From contig CM020505.1 of assembly GCA_009823395.1 (NCBI GenBank), positions 23,355,629 to 23,419,628 on the forward strand: a stretch of 64,000 nt of DNA. Reading direction: 5' to 3'. This document shows positions 37,000-50,492 of this stretch, one piece after another. Numbering within the stretch: position 1 is the stretch's first letter; every line of letters begins with the position of its first letter. The notes beneath the pieces are model-generated. The model was not told the origin of the DNA, made no database searches, and worked only from the letters and a program-made list of their open reading frames with translations. Source of the DNA: Thamnaconus septentrionalis. Taxonomy: Eukaryota; Chordata; Actinopteri; Tetraodontiformes; Monacanthidae. The position numbers and the translations under genes were made by a program.

Positions 37000-37345
37000 G
37001 CTTGAGTGGCCTGGCTAGGGTTACCCAGCCTAATTCTGATGGTGAAAGGGCCACAATCAGCCTACTTAATCTTGAAGCTGTTCTTTAAAACCAGAGAAAG
37101 ACGATCTGTCTCTATTCTACTGTACAAAACAAGGGAACATGTGATTCGCTGTGAAATGGAAATGCACATTAAATTAAATTTGCCCTGGGGGGCCAATAAG
37201 GACGAGGCTCTGCCGCAGGTTTTTCCCTCCGATAACAAAAAACACGCTCGAGCATTAGCATCACAATCGGCTAAATGTCCTCTTGTTGCAAAAGCCCGGC
37301 CTCGTCATTTCACCGGTGATAGCAATAATTGGGAGTTGGGGGGCG
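37000..37345. promoter_or_regulatory. strong candidate conserved regulatory element
   Basis: Complex 345-bp block starting at the end of a GT array. It includes CCTAATTCTGATGG, CTACTTAATCTTGAAG, ACATTAAATTAAATTTGCCC, GAGCATTAGCATCAC and GTGATAGCAATAATTGGG. An open frame of 187 codons overlaps but shows no domain. Regulatory reading is inferred. Confidence 0.45.
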
Positions 37346-39322
37346 AAGATAGAGGGCGCTCTGTGCATCCGACAAGCCCTCACTGTACGTTGATTAGCAG
37401 CACTGAAGGTTCCCAGCCAGCGGAGGAGGGAACGAGCGGCGTCGGGCCAACTGCCACGACCATGTGGCCTCAGAATCAGACCTTGGTTTGGTTTGTACGT
37501 TACACGAGGACCTCACATCAAGGCTCCCACCTGTTTGTCTGGGTGCTCGTTCCACACAATAGGTCATGAAATGCAATATGGGCCCGGGGGTCTTTCTGTC
37601 TCACCGCACAAAGCCAAGGAGCGGATGGGCTGCGAGATAAATGAGCTTAGCATTTGGAGGCTCCCATATTGCTGCATCATAAAAAAATAAAAAAAATAAA
37701 CCATGCAAAGAAGGTCTTGAAAGTCTCATAAGATCAGAGTACAACTTGAATGGAAAACAAACAGAGGCAGAAGGAAGAAAGGGGGGGAAGTGTCTGGTTT
37801 TGCGACAGGACGGATGCTTCCTTGAAGACTTTGATTGCTCGACTGTGATAACTGTGAGAGTGAGCAGGCTGAAAAAAAAGTTGTGTTCCGTGTTTGTACT
37901 TCCAATCTGGAGGTCTTGTCTTCCACCAGCTGTGTACACGCTGCGGAAAAAGCCTCCATTTTCCACAGGAAGCACGATGGGAGCCGCAGGAAGACGAAGG
38001 CAGCATGGAGCAGCGAGGGGGAAAATGACAAGGCCGGTCCAGGGCGAGGCTTTTGTGTAAAATATAAAACCAACCATCACTTTTGTGTAAAATAAACAAA
38101 TAGAATTACAGGGCATGTGTAATTCTACACAGGGCAAATTAAAGGCAGCACCACAACGAGCATTACGGGGGGAAAAAAGCATGTCTGCATAAAATATATG
38201 GCGTGCGCAAAGAAATCAAGACAACAAAATACTAAAAGCAGCAATAAAAAAAACAAATCTTGCAGGATAAATGATGCTGTCATTTACTTCAAAACTTAAC
38301 AAATGTTTATTTGAGGTGGAGATCTGGACCATCAGTTCTCACCTGAAGAGGGATCATAACTTGAGAGACACCAGTGTGAAGGCACCAAAGGGTCCCTGCT
38401 CATGTCAGAAGGAGGTCCGTGAGTCCGTCCGTCCGTCCGTCCGTCCGTCCGTCACCTGTGCTGCTGTGACTGACAGTGCAGGCAGGTGCGGCACCAGTGA
38501 ATGACAGACAGCTAAATGAGACTTCCCATTGTTCTGAGCGGCTCTTTGATCTGCTCGCGGTGGGCCACAACCTCAGCGGGGCGTCCCAGCCGGGGCCCCA
38601 GGCTACAGTTTGTATCGACTCGGGGGGTGAAGGCAGGATGGAGGAGGTGGTGGTGGTGGTGGTGGTGTCAGGGGTGGGGGGGGGGGGATCTTCTCCAGAG
38701 CACCTCTGAGGAGCTCCGTCTCCAGTGGACCCAGACAGCCACACGAGCTGGAAGAATGAGGGATGTTAAGTAAAAGCTGCTGTTGGTGGCTCAATCTTTT
38801 TTTCTTTTACACCCACACACACAAACTATATATGCACATGTATATACAAGATTATATGAATATGTGGACATGTTTAAGTTTTGCTTTGACAGTTTTGTGT
38901 AGAGGAAAAAAAACAAATCAGTTTGTCCTAATTTCCTGGATGACTGGTAATATTTGCAGTTGTAATATTTGGAATTTGTGTGAAGAATTATCCACATCCT
39001 TAAAAAAAAAAGTCACTTGCAAAGAAACAATTGAATCACTCTCACAGCAATCACTGCAGACTTACAAAAACGTTCAGATGGAATTAAGCGCAGATGAATG
39101 CTGTTGTTTTTGTGACGGCTGTGCATATGGGCCCTGACTTAAGAGCGAGCCCTTTAATGAACCTTCAAGTGTACAGTGAGTGGACAGGAGTGGCTTCCAG
39201 CTAAAGAGAGCAATGCTTCTTTCTGATGGCTCCCATCCTCCGCAGCAAACGACCATCGAGCAATTACAGCCCGAGATAAGGATGAGGGAAAAGGCAGCGC
39301 TGAAGTATATGTTCAGAATAAA

Positions 39323-39323
<1 letters not shown>
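37346..39323. other. gene-free interval
   Basis: Unique sequence with A-runs, (CCGT)n at 38421-38453 and GGT repeats near 38646-38668. No gene is recognised. Confidence 0.5.
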
Positions 39324-39363
<40 letters not shown>

Positions 39364-39732
39364 GGGCCAGCAGCTCAGAGCCCAGCACATGGTCGTTCCA
39401 CAGAGGAGTGCGGTGTTGCTGCAGCAGAACCGGACCAGCGGTGACCGCGTGGAGCCTCCTCAGTCCGAGCTGCGCTGCTGCAGCGAGAGACAGACAGACA
39501 GACAGACAGACAGAAGTCAGAGAGACGCCGCTGCTGGGAGCCGCAGTGGAAGAGATCAATTGTACACATTTCTGCCACCTGAGATTCAAGTGTTTCTGTA
39601 ATGCTGCACGGCTCAATCGATACGTCCGCGAGGAAACGAGAAGGCAAGAAGAGCCCGAGCAGGCCACGCTGAGCGCCGCGAGACAACACGCGGAGCTCCT
39701 GCTGGTGACTCCGCTTCCAGCTGGAATTCCCA

Positions 39733-39782
<50 letters not shown>
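39324..39782. repeat. GT, CAGA and CA microsatellites
   Basis: (GT)n 39324-39361, (CAGA)n about 39487-39512, (CA)n 39739-39782. Long frames on both strands through this region are translated repeats, not genes. Confidence 0.92.
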
Positions 39783-39785
<3 letters not shown>

Positions 39786-39893
39786 TCATTATTTTTCATT
39801 TAAATCCAATTTATCTAGAGTGTAAATTTAATAGCGTAAAACAAAATAATTACTAAAATAATTAGGCATTTTTACTACAAATAAAGTAGTAGT

Positions 39894-40016
<123 letters not shown>

Positions 40017-41629
40017 CTCTTTGAACGAAGCCCTATTTATTTTCCTCTCCTCCGCAGGATTCTTTTGGATCCGGCGTGCACACGGATGTCGGGCAGCAGA
40101 TGTGATTGTTAAAAAGAAAAACACTCGCTGTGGGCAAGGATCATTTAGTCCCGACATCCTGAAATATAAAACCTAAATATTGGGGATTACGGCTTTTGTT
40201 GAGGAGAGGAGAGCAGCCCGCCGAGGACGCCGAACGCAGATGAGCAGATCATGTACTGCAGGATGTGCAACGATGTGTTAAATTAAATGCAGCTGTTGAA
40301 ATAGAAAAAAGGGTGAAGAAATTCAGGTTGAATAAAAAGAAAAAAAAATCAAGGCGAACGTCTTCAAAGCCGTCAAAAGGTTTTTTTCTCTTTTTTTTTC
40401 TTCTTCCGGATAAACGTGTGATCGTTTTCACAAGTTCTTTTTAAGGCTTTGCGACAATTAACCGCTGCGCTCTTCATCAGACTTCATCACTTTGGGCCCA
40501 CATCTAATTAATGCTCGTGCTGAATTTGCGCCTGCTTGACTTTGGTGTAAAAGGCAAGACAAGATGTGCGACCTGTTTTGTTTTCCTGTTATTAGAACAA
40601 TCTGGTGAAGCTGAATAAATAAACGTCGAGGAAGGTCCCTTTAATCCTGCGCGTAAATGCGGCTTTAATCTGCACCGATTCCAAAGTCTTTCAGCGGAAA
40701 TCGTGATAGTAAACCGCGACCGTGGTTCGAATTAAAGACCAGGAAGAAGCCGATGGCTGCTGTTTCTAAGGCAATAAAGAGCTGCGGTGGCTGCACTGGT
40801 GCCAAAAGATGCATTATTTTTCCTAAACCTAATCCTTGAGCTCTTTAATGCACATAAAAAAAGGAGCGTAGAGGGAATAAAAACACACACAAACACACAT
40901 TTAATGTTTTCTTTTGGAAAATTGATGTATTTGATTATTAGAGTAAAGAATTACAGTATCTTAGTTGTTAGTAGGTATTAAAGTGTAGAGAAACTGGACC
41001 CATAAAGATCTTCCAACTTTCCAAGAAAGTGCATGTAACAGTCCATAGGTTGTCAAACCCAATATATAATTATATTTATAAAAACACTATCGTATCGTCC
41101 CCTGGGCCGTGATGGACTTCTCTTGTGTAAGCTTTATGTACATTTTTCTTCTGAGGGAGGTTTTGTAGTTCCACATCTGAGCTGTATTTACAGAAGCGTC
41201 AACACACAACTTTTTGCACTGATGTCAAAGAGGATGCTGGGTCATAGCAGCAATGTGGAAATGCAGCTGAGAGCAACTTAAAAAAAAAAAAAAAAAAAAG
41301 AAAGGAAAGTGAAAAATGAAGAATCCTGCACATTTGATTGGTTGCTTCAGTTTCAAAAACAAAACGTTCCCACCGCCGTCCCCAGGAAATATCGGCCAGG
41401 CCTCATGTTCCCTTCTGTCTGACTTTCAGCAACAGTAAGAGTGAAAAAAACCATAACAAGCAGATCAAGAGGGAGGAAGAGCAAAGTAAACACATACGTA
41501 GAAAGTTCAATACACTTAGAGTAAAAAGTAAAGTGTTAACTAAGAAAACTTTTTCTTTTTTTCTTTTTAGAAATGTAGCAAACGTCGATGTTTTGTCTTA
41601 AATAAAATAAAGGTAAAATAAAGGGCGAC
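40017..41629. other. gene-free interval immediately 3' of sall1
   Basis: Unique AT-rich sequence with an A-run at about 41280-41299. The 40440-40760 block (GACAATTAACCG, CATCTAATTAATGC, TTTAATCTGC) may be a proximal regulatory element. It could also include a longer sall1 3' UTR. Confidence 0.45.
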
Positions 41630-42274
41630 AGGAAAAATGGAACTACCCACTTTATTTAGTCCCTTGCTTGAATTTCAACGTTTTGAGTTGATGATGGTGA
41701 GGAGGAGGTGGGGGAGGGGGCGGGGGAGGGAAAGGAAGGGGGGGGGGGGGCGCGAGAACACAGATGTTAGACCATCTACTGGAGATCAGTGTACATTATT
41801 TACAACACGTCTGTTTGCTTATTACAGGGCTAATGCACAACATGAACATCAACAGTTGGGTTATAGCTACTACAGACAGGAAATAACTTAATGCCAAGGT
41901 AAGGTTTTCTACCCAGATACTCTAGAAGTTTCAAAAGCACATTTTTTAAGCACCCCATACATACTCATTCTGGCTTTAAAACCAACAACAACAACAAAAA
42001 AAAGTCTAACTGTTAATGCTTCAACTTGGTTTCAAGCAAGGTTATAACCACTAATAAATAAGCTCCTTAAAACTATAACATGTACATTGTACAAAAAAGC
42101 AATTTGTCTTCACACTTATGTTCGTAAAGATTCAATGACGAGCAAAGCAGTTCAGTCGGATTCGTCCCTGTCTCCTTCCTTCCTTCTTTCTTTCGTCGTC
42201 TGTGTCTACATATGTGTACAATGTGCCATTAGGCGGCTTCACGGGTCGGCGCACGACAGGGAGGACGTGCACTC
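41630..42274 (-). other. probable sall1 3' UTR with AATAAA signal
   Basis: Non-coding sequence directly downstream of the stop. The first clear polyadenylation hexamer on the minus strand is AATAAA at 41656-41651, followed by a U/GU-rich stretch, so the transcript may end near 41.63 kb (UTR about 0.63 kb). A G-rich tract (minus strand C-rich) at 41700-41752 lies inside. Longer UTR forms cannot be excluded. Confidence 0.5.
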
Positions 42275-42715
42275 TTAACTGGTGACAATTTCTTTGTTGT
42301 CCTCCATGAAACGAGTGAATCGGAAATGGCCGCCGTTCTCCGTGTTGGCCATTTTCTCCAGGCCGGCCAGAGCGGCGTTGGGCTCCATGCTGTGCAGCTT
42401 GTCCAGGCTGCCGGTCAGACCACCGATGGGGGAGCTCCCACCGTTGCCCACGCTGCCCGCTAAGGGTGGGATGCCTCCATTCTGGATGACGGAGATCTCG
42501 TTTGTCTTCATCGCCAGGCCGCTGGAGAAGGCCGCGGCGTACTGGTTCCAGAAACTGGCCGGGTCCCCGTGGTTTGCTCTCGACGCCATGTCCTTCTGGA
42601 ATATCTCGGGAAACTTGACTGGGTTGGTGCCCAGGAAGGCCATTGGTCCGTCCACGGACAGCCTGCGGCCTCGTCTGGCAGGAGCGCTGTTCCACATGTG
42701 TGTGCCCATGTGGAC
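42275..42715 (-). CDS. sall1: sall1 coding exon 3 (C-terminus)
   Basis: The acceptor TGTAG at 42720-42716 is followed by GTC-CAC-ATG-GGC-ACA-CAC, coding VHMGTH, which supplies the two zinc-binding histidines of finger nine. The rest encodes 140 residues including [38 protein letters not shown] and FRFTRF, all hallmark SALL1 C-terminal blocks. The TAA stop is at 42277-42275. Confidence 0.95.
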   Translation of the reverse strand, partial: VHMGTHMWNSAPARRGRRLSVDGPMAFLGTNPVKFPEIFQKDMASRANHGDPASFWNQYAAAFSSGLAMKTNEISVIQNGGIPPLAGSVGNGGSSPIGGLTGSLDKLHSMEPNAALAGLEKMANTENGGHFRFTRFMEDNKEIVTS

Positions 42716-43292
42716 CTACAGAGAGAGACAGAGCAGGGAGGAATACAAAGAGGAGGGAGGAGGAGGAGGAGAGGCAGGGCACGGAGAGGGATGAAAATTA
42801 GTGATGTTTATAAACTTGCCCACAAGAGCTGCACATGAGATGATGCAATGGAAAAAATAATAATAATGATGCTGCTCAACTCCAAATTAAAATAGCTTCA
42901 CACCCAGTGCGCAGTGAACTGGTTGGTTGTCTGTACTGTGAGAAGTATACTGGCACGGTGCAAACATCCTTTTTTGGCAAGGCTGACGCATGCTGTATAA
43001 TCTAAACCTTAATTTGCACATCTCACAGGGCTCTGGGGGAAGATACGCTCCCTGCTTTCATTGTGCTGACTGATATCACGTGTGACATTCCTGTACTGCC
43101 AATGCAACGACACAGGCACAGCTTTTTGCAGTTTTGTTCTGCTCTTCGTTATACTTAAAAAGTAAAATGATAACAGCACAATTATTTATTTACTTTTTTG
43201 AGATTGGTCAGTGTTTTTAAAAAGTTGTGTTTTGGCCTTTCATGGGATAGCTACACAATTAAAAGTGAAAGACCAAACTGTTAATATTTTAG

Positions 43293-43335
<43 letters not shown>

Positions 43336-46300
43336 TATACATTTATATACAGCGAAAAATTATCTCTCACTAAGATTCGATAGCAAAAGTTTTCTCTCGT
43401 ACCTTGAGGTTTCCTTTGGTGGTGAAAGCCCGACCACAGATGGTACAGGCAAAGGGTTTCTCCCCTGTGTGGGTTCGCTCATGGATCTGCAGAGCACTGG
43501 AGGAGGAGAAACACTTGCCGCAGGTGTTGCAAAAGTGTTGCTTCGGCGTCCTGCGTGGGGGTGCGGCAGAAAGCACAGGGGAGGTGGCGGCCGAAGAGCT
43601 GACAAAGCCGGTGGGTGGATCCTTGTTTTCTTGATGCAGGCCATGGAGGAAGCCGTTGACCTCCGGTTTGCCGAGAGAGCCTACAGAGAGGAGGGAGGGT
43701 GTCGGGCTGGAAGACAGGCTGGTGTTTGAGGGCTCGAAGAGCTGCGAGGGCAGATCTCTCATCTGATGGGTCAGCATGTGCTGCTTGAGATTGCCCTTAG
43801 TGGAGAAACCCCTGTTGCAAGCGGTGCAAATAAATGGTCGTTCTTTGGTATGGCTTCGATAGTGGATGTCCAAGGCACTCTGACAAGCAAAAGTCTTCCC
43901 ACAGATGTCACAAGACGTGTTCTTGCTGATGCTTCGCTCACGGAATGGAAATATCATGCCAAGGGACTCTTTTGAGGGGTTGACAGATGTCAGGTCCAGG
44001 GCTCCTATGTTGGAGGGGTGAGAGTGCAAGAGGCCTACACCGGTGTGCTCAAAGGATAAGGCCCTATGGTGCCTTTCTTCAAGGCTCGGGGATTTGCGCG
44101 GTTGCAGTTGCAAGCTGGTGGGGGATGGCGCCTGCATGGAGGAGGTAGATTCTGACACAGCTGGACTCCCGGCGCTTTGGCTTTCAACATCCCCTCCCAG
44201 AGACGAAGAGTCATTGGTGAGACAATCCCCTTCCGCTAAACCGTTTGCCATGGCCTTTGCTTGTAGCTCATTTATTTCATTGCCATGCACATGATGCTCG
44301 CTGTTTTTCTCCTGGCCGTCAGAAGTCATGTCAGTTGGGGACGGCGAGTTGCACAGACTGTCATGTGACGCGTCGGCCGACCGGGGCGTGTCTGGAATGC
44401 TGCTGTCCGGGCCCTCCTCCATTCCTTCGATGTTGTCGTCGGAAAAGTTTTCCATGTCATCAAAGTTTCTTTCCTCAAAGGAGCCGGTGTCAGAGACCAT
44501 GGACTCGGGGTAACTCTCCGGCAGTGGGGTGTTGGGGATGTGGCCCACCATGTGCATGCGTATATGCTGCTGTAGCACCACAGCATTTGTGAACTTCTTC
44601 TGGCAGATCGGGCAGGAGTGTTGGACTCTCAGGGGGGGCATGGCCCTGTGGACGCTGTAGTGGGTCTTCAGGTTTCCCTTGGTGGTAAACGCCCTGCCGC
44701 AGACTTTGCATTTAAACGGTCTCTCCCCAGTATGAGTGCGATAGTGCATCTTCAAAGCACTATGACAGCTCAACACCCGGTGGCAAATGACACACTCGTT
44801 TGGATCTGTCACTTTCCTGTCAATGTTCTCCACAAGCTGCTGCAGCTTGGAGGTCTCTGATCCCTGGAGAGGGTCGAGGATACCGCCAAAGGGGAACTTG
44901 GCCTTGAATTGATCGGACATGAGAGGCATGAGCGGGTTGGTCATCATAGGTGGGCTATTAGACGTTGCGTACTCAGCAGTGCTCTCGGAGGCACAGCTCA
45001 CGTTTGTCATCAAGCCCACCAGTTGGCTGCCTTCTTCAGCTTTCCCATTTGAGGTAGGCAGAGTTGCACCTTCGCCATCGTCGGCCACTCCGTCCGTACT
45101 TTTAGTCGAGGGCTCAGCAGCACCCGAGTCGCTCTTTGCAGTGACAGGAGGGTTTGTTATGGCTATCGAATGATCTTCTTTCTTGATGAAATGTGGCAGG
45201 CTTGGCATGGTTGGTGGCAGCAGCATGCCGACTGAGGAGGTCAAAGTGGGCAAAACCGGTTTGCTGTCTAGCCAGCTTGTGACAGGCTTCTCAGGGGGCA
45301 TAGACATGCCATATGGAATGCCGGTGCTTGTTGGTATATTGTCTAAATGCTCAGGAACAGGATAGGGGTTCATCTGGATATGTGGGTATTTCTCCTTGTG
45401 ACGCTGGAAATGCACCTTGAGATTGCCCCGGGTGGAGAAGCGGTTGCCGCAGATGTTACACTTGTAAGGTCTCTCGCCAGTGTGGGAGCGCAGGTGGATC
45501 TGCAAGGCACTGTCGCTTCCGAAAACCTTGCCGCAGAACCTGCACTTATGCTTGAAGAACGCCTCGTCCGAGCTGCTCTTGTGTTCGAACGAGGGGACAT
45601 TTAGTGGCTTGCTTTTTGTCCGCTGGGCCAGAGCTGCTAAAGAGTTGAGGTCCTCGACAGTGGTGCCAACACTGGGCAGAGAACTGGAGAAGATGGGGTT
45701 TCCTGGTGGGGGCTGAGGTAGAAGGGGATTCACCGCCGAGCTCAACAAGCTGCGCATTCCAAATGCTGGCGTGGACGACTTAGCTAATGAGGAGCTGCTG
45801 AGCTGAGAGTGGAGGCTACTAATATGATTGGGCATCTTGTCAGAGGGCTGGGCGTTGACTGTCGATGGCCCCAGTGTGCTAACGCTCTGAGATGTCTCAC
45901 TGCTCGGTTTGGACTGAGGTAGCTGTGCTGCTGCAGCCAGCTGCTTTAGGCTGCTTATACTGGCTGACTGACTAGCCAGGTTCTGTGCAAGGCCTGCGGC
46001 TGCAGCCAGCTGTTGGGAGAGATGTGAGCTGAGTGTGGCCAGTGGGCTGGCAGCAGGGCCCATTGTGCCTGGAGCAGAATTTGAGGGCACCTGCAGCTCT
46101 GGCGACTGGGAGGCCAGCAGAAGAATCTGATGGCGGATCTGCTCGATGAGTTGAAGCTGGTGAATCTGTTGCTGCTGCAGGGCCAGGAGCTGCTCCATCA
46201 GGGCCGGGACCGCCACTCTGGGGCCCCCGGTGGAACGGGCCTCTTGGGAGAATTGGGCCACAGCCACCTTGGTGCTCTGCAGGTTTTCAATGATCACGTT

Positions 46301-48630
46301 GCTGTTGATCATGGAGAAGTTCCCCAGTTCCGTCAGGCTGCTGAGCTGGGGCAGAGGGACAGAGACGGCTGACGTACCCAGCGCCGGGCCGGCGGTGCTC
46401 CTGCCACCGTGGCTGCTGGCGGTGTTGAGGGGGCTCCCGCTCCCTGTGTGGCTGCCTTCCTCCTCCTGACCGCTGCTCATTCCGGAAACATCCACATCCA
46501 TGGATTCGTCTTTTTCAAGAGGCCCCAAAAGGTCACTGCACTCCGTTTGATCAGTGTTATTAGCTGTGTCATTCATCTGGTCATCGGGATTATGGGGAGG
46601 GGACCTGGGCGAGAAAGCTCCGGTGGGGGATGCCGGATTTTCATTCACTATCAGAACTAACTGATTCTTAGTGCAATTCTTCTGGTGCTCCTCAAGATCT
46701 GATAGTTCAAAGAATTCAGCGCAGCATCTGCTACAGACGTGGGCGTCTGACTCTTTGCATGGGGGGTCTTCTGAGCAAAGTTCTGTGTCCCCTGAAAAAA
46801 GAGGAAGTAGAGGATTAGTGATTCTGACGTTTTGCAGCTGAAGACGTGGCTTTTTATCTCCCCCAATTTCATTGTTGTTAATCTTAAATTAATCAGTTTT
46901 ATACGTATTCCCTTGATGCGCTCACAAAAAACAAAACAAAAAAAAAACAACTGTGATCGAAGGGCAACAATAAGACGGCAGAAATAAGAAGAGGCCTTAT
47001 TCGGTGCAGTGGCCCCTGATACAAGATAAGAGAGGATACAAAATCAATCGGCGGTACTCAAATTATTGCTTAAAAGTCATCTTTGAAGATGTGCATCTGG
47101 ATTTCATCAGTGCAACCAAAGGTAATAATTTTCTCCAGATAATCCATCATAATATAGAATAAAGTGAAGTGAGGACATTGGGCCTTAATGAAATTTCATA
47201 GAAAGGCATTGATTTCCGATATTCCTCAGCTCTCAAAGTCGACATGTCCACTTGGCGCAAATCAGACATTTGAGGGAATTATTAGACTTTCAATTTGCTG
47301 TCAACTTTGCTCATTTTCAGCCGACTATGGACATCTTGGACAGGTTATCTATGTCACTAAACTAATTTGTATTCACTCAGACCGTAGCCACAGTGAGACA
47401 TAAGCGACAGCCTGCGGCATTCCAGCTTTTACACGCACACAGTGAACACACACAGAGCCAGAAAAAGACATAAAAGATTTAAGAGTTCAAAAAGAAACCG
47501 TGACTCATTTAACACATTTTGCTGTCACGACTCCCCTGAAACATAAGGAAAAAATAACATGTTTCACAAAAATCTGAAGAAATAAAGTCAGACTATATTT
47601 ATTGTAAATTGAATTTATCCAATTTTCTTTGGTAAGAATAAATAAGCTTGCAAATTTCCAATTAGTAAAAAGGTCCTTTCCACTTTTAACATAATTAAAT
47701 TAAATAAATCAAAACTTCAAACTTGAGCCCATGGCTGAGCGTGAAAACAAATGCGCTCCAAACTTGAGAGAATTGTGAAAAACAGCACAAGAAGGGAACA
47801 GAGGACGTGCAATACACTTGAAGAGGCACAGAGGCAGAAAGTCCTTTTTTCATGTGAAAACTCAAAAAGATCAAATTGCAGCAAGTGGAAGATTTTCTCT
47901 GAGAAACGTGCTAAGCAACACTGCAGAGAGTGGAGAGGCTCGACGGCAGCAGCGTGCCCTCAGAGCCACCGCTGCGCCGGAGACTTGCTTGCATTCATTC
48001 CCCTCTTTGTCACACTAAAATCTCGCTGTTTAACATACAAGCTGATTTACAAATTGCATTTCTCTATGAATCCCTTTCATTGTGGCTGCGGCCCCTCAAC
48101 ACTTTCATCAGGGCCAAGAATTCATTTGCAAATGAAACCCCGGAGAAGTGCAGCCCTGCCCCACAGAGAGACAGGATGCCTTCCCATTGTTCACGCAGCA
48201 TGGGAGCGGCGGGGATCGTCGGCACAGCCTGGCCCTGCTCATCTCGCTCCACTCAAAGCAGATCCTGTTTAATTCAGGGATTATCTCCCTCAATGTTTCT
48301 CCGCTCAGAGACATCAGATAACACAAAGTTGCCATGACAGTAAACCCTGGCCCTCACACCACCAAACCATGCAAACAGGGAAGATTCAACTTTAATGATA
48401 ACTTTTCATGGTGAGCCCCCACCACCCTGCTGCTCCCGCCCGGCTGCATCCAGGGCTGCTCGCCCTCTTTTTTTTTTTTTTTTTTTTTTTAACAGCATTT
48501 GATTTATAGTGTGAGAAATGTGTGAACTAAATAAACAGCTTCTCTTTACTTTTTAACGCAAAGTGCACACAAATTAGTTTGAAGAAAATCCAGTCATGTA
48601 ACAGTGCAGAATAAAAATAAGACGCGCACA

Positions 48631-48666
<36 letters not shown>

Positions 48667-50086
48667 TGAACTGAACTCTAACCTGAAGACATTTTTTGAT
48701 CACTTCTCAAAGATGCTGAATAAATACATGACTAAACTAAAATCTCCTTTGTGTAAAATATTTACACACTCACATGTTATGCAAGCAATCATCGGTCATA
48801 CAAAGCAAAAAAAAAAGAAATAAAAGATATATTCAATCATGCAATGAAATACATAATGTATATTTAAAATATATGCATAGCCTTCTGTCCAAATCTGACT
48901 GGATAGTCATTTCAAATTAAGGAATGGAGAATTTCATCTTTTGCAAAATTTTCAAAATGAAAAAAATATTTTAAAATTTAAAAGAGGAAGACTTCTAATT
49001 TGTTTAACGTTATTTAGAAAAAGTATATTTTGCTGCCTCACAACCGGAGACAAAACTTTGGGTTAAAATTGAAGAATTCAATGGCGACCGTACTTTTCTT
49101 AAGGTTAAAAAAATATATGCGTGTTTATACTGCAAAAAGTAAGCAGAAGTACAGAGCGGCTTCAGTGCTTAAGGAAGAGCGTTTTTCACTGTGCACGTTC
49201 ACCAAAAGAAAGGAGGAAAACTAAATGAATGCATGGCTTCAAATCCACTGTCCAGACAAGAAGCTTGTATAGTAAACAGCACAGATCCTGGCATTAGGCT
49301 TAATTCCCGAAATAGCGAGGATTAACTTCGAATTAAAATTAAGAATTAGCCAAGCCGGTATAAAGATGGGAGTCTGTAAAACTTCCATCTTTATGAAGAG
49401 CACAATAAGCGGCGCAACAAGGCTGAAGGGCGTCAGGAGAGACAAAGAGCAGAAGGACAGAGTCTCAAAGAGGTCGACCAGAGTCTGAGTGTGAGAGGCA
49501 AGAAAGCGAGGTTTAGTATTTAGAAAAATAATAATAATAAGAAGAAGTAATAAAGTTGAGCCGAGCTCTGAGAGATCCTACATTATTTTTTCGCAGTGGC
49601 GTGGGGGGGCCTCTGTGAGCCTCTCCACACTTGTAACTTCAGGAGTGTCTCCAGTAGCCCTCAGGACTCATCGTCACTGAACACTAGATGGGGTTTCCAC
49701 TGAAGCCGCCGTGCTGCTGCGTGGAATTGAATCTCGCAGGCTCTGCCCCGGTGACATGCACCGAGCTCGAGGGGAGGGAGGGCGGAAGGGAAAAAAATGG
49801 CAAAGCAAGTCCTTGGGGCTACACCTCGACTCACAACACATAAACACTGGCAAAATGACAACTGCCCTCTCTGTTCAGCGAGAAAGAGGGGGGTGGGGGT
49901 GGGGGGCAGGGGGGCTGCCCTGCCAATCTGCCCTCTAGGGGGGAGGGGGGAGTGATAGGGGCTGAAAGGGGGATGGAAACAACATTGATAAGGCCTTCAC
50001 ACTCAAACACACTTGAATGATAATAATAAAAAATGGAAGAGAAAAGCGGCGGCGGCCCAGCAGCAGCAGCAGCGGCGGCCCTGCAC

Positions 50087-50134
<48 letters not shown>

Positions 50135-50324
50135 GCCGCCTGCAGCTCCGAGCAGCAGGGTCAGTGGCGGGGTGGCCAGGAACACGCTGAGCCCTGAACT
50201 CCCATCACTTCCACTCAGAGGGACACTGGCAAAGGTTAAAACAGCCCAACACCCCCCATGGGGGGGCTCTCGCTCCGCTGCGACCCCCCACAAACTGCGG
50301 CCCTTCACCGTCGCCCATGTTCAG

Positions 50325-50384
<60 letters not shown>

Positions 50385-50417
50385 TCTGTTTTTCCTATTC
50401 CGGCAACAGCAAAACGA

Positions 50418-50492
<75 letters not shown>

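Noticed and set aside
39074..39803. Open frames of 207-241 codons on both strands
   Set aside because: They are open because GT, CA and CAGA microsatellites lack stops; no domain or codon bias.
40715..40740. B-box-like GGTTCGAATT
   Set aside because: No upstream A box, anticodon arm or closing acceptor stem; chance match.
42282..42794. Plus-strand frame of 170 codons over sall1 exon 3
   Set aside because: Antisense shadow of the real exon.
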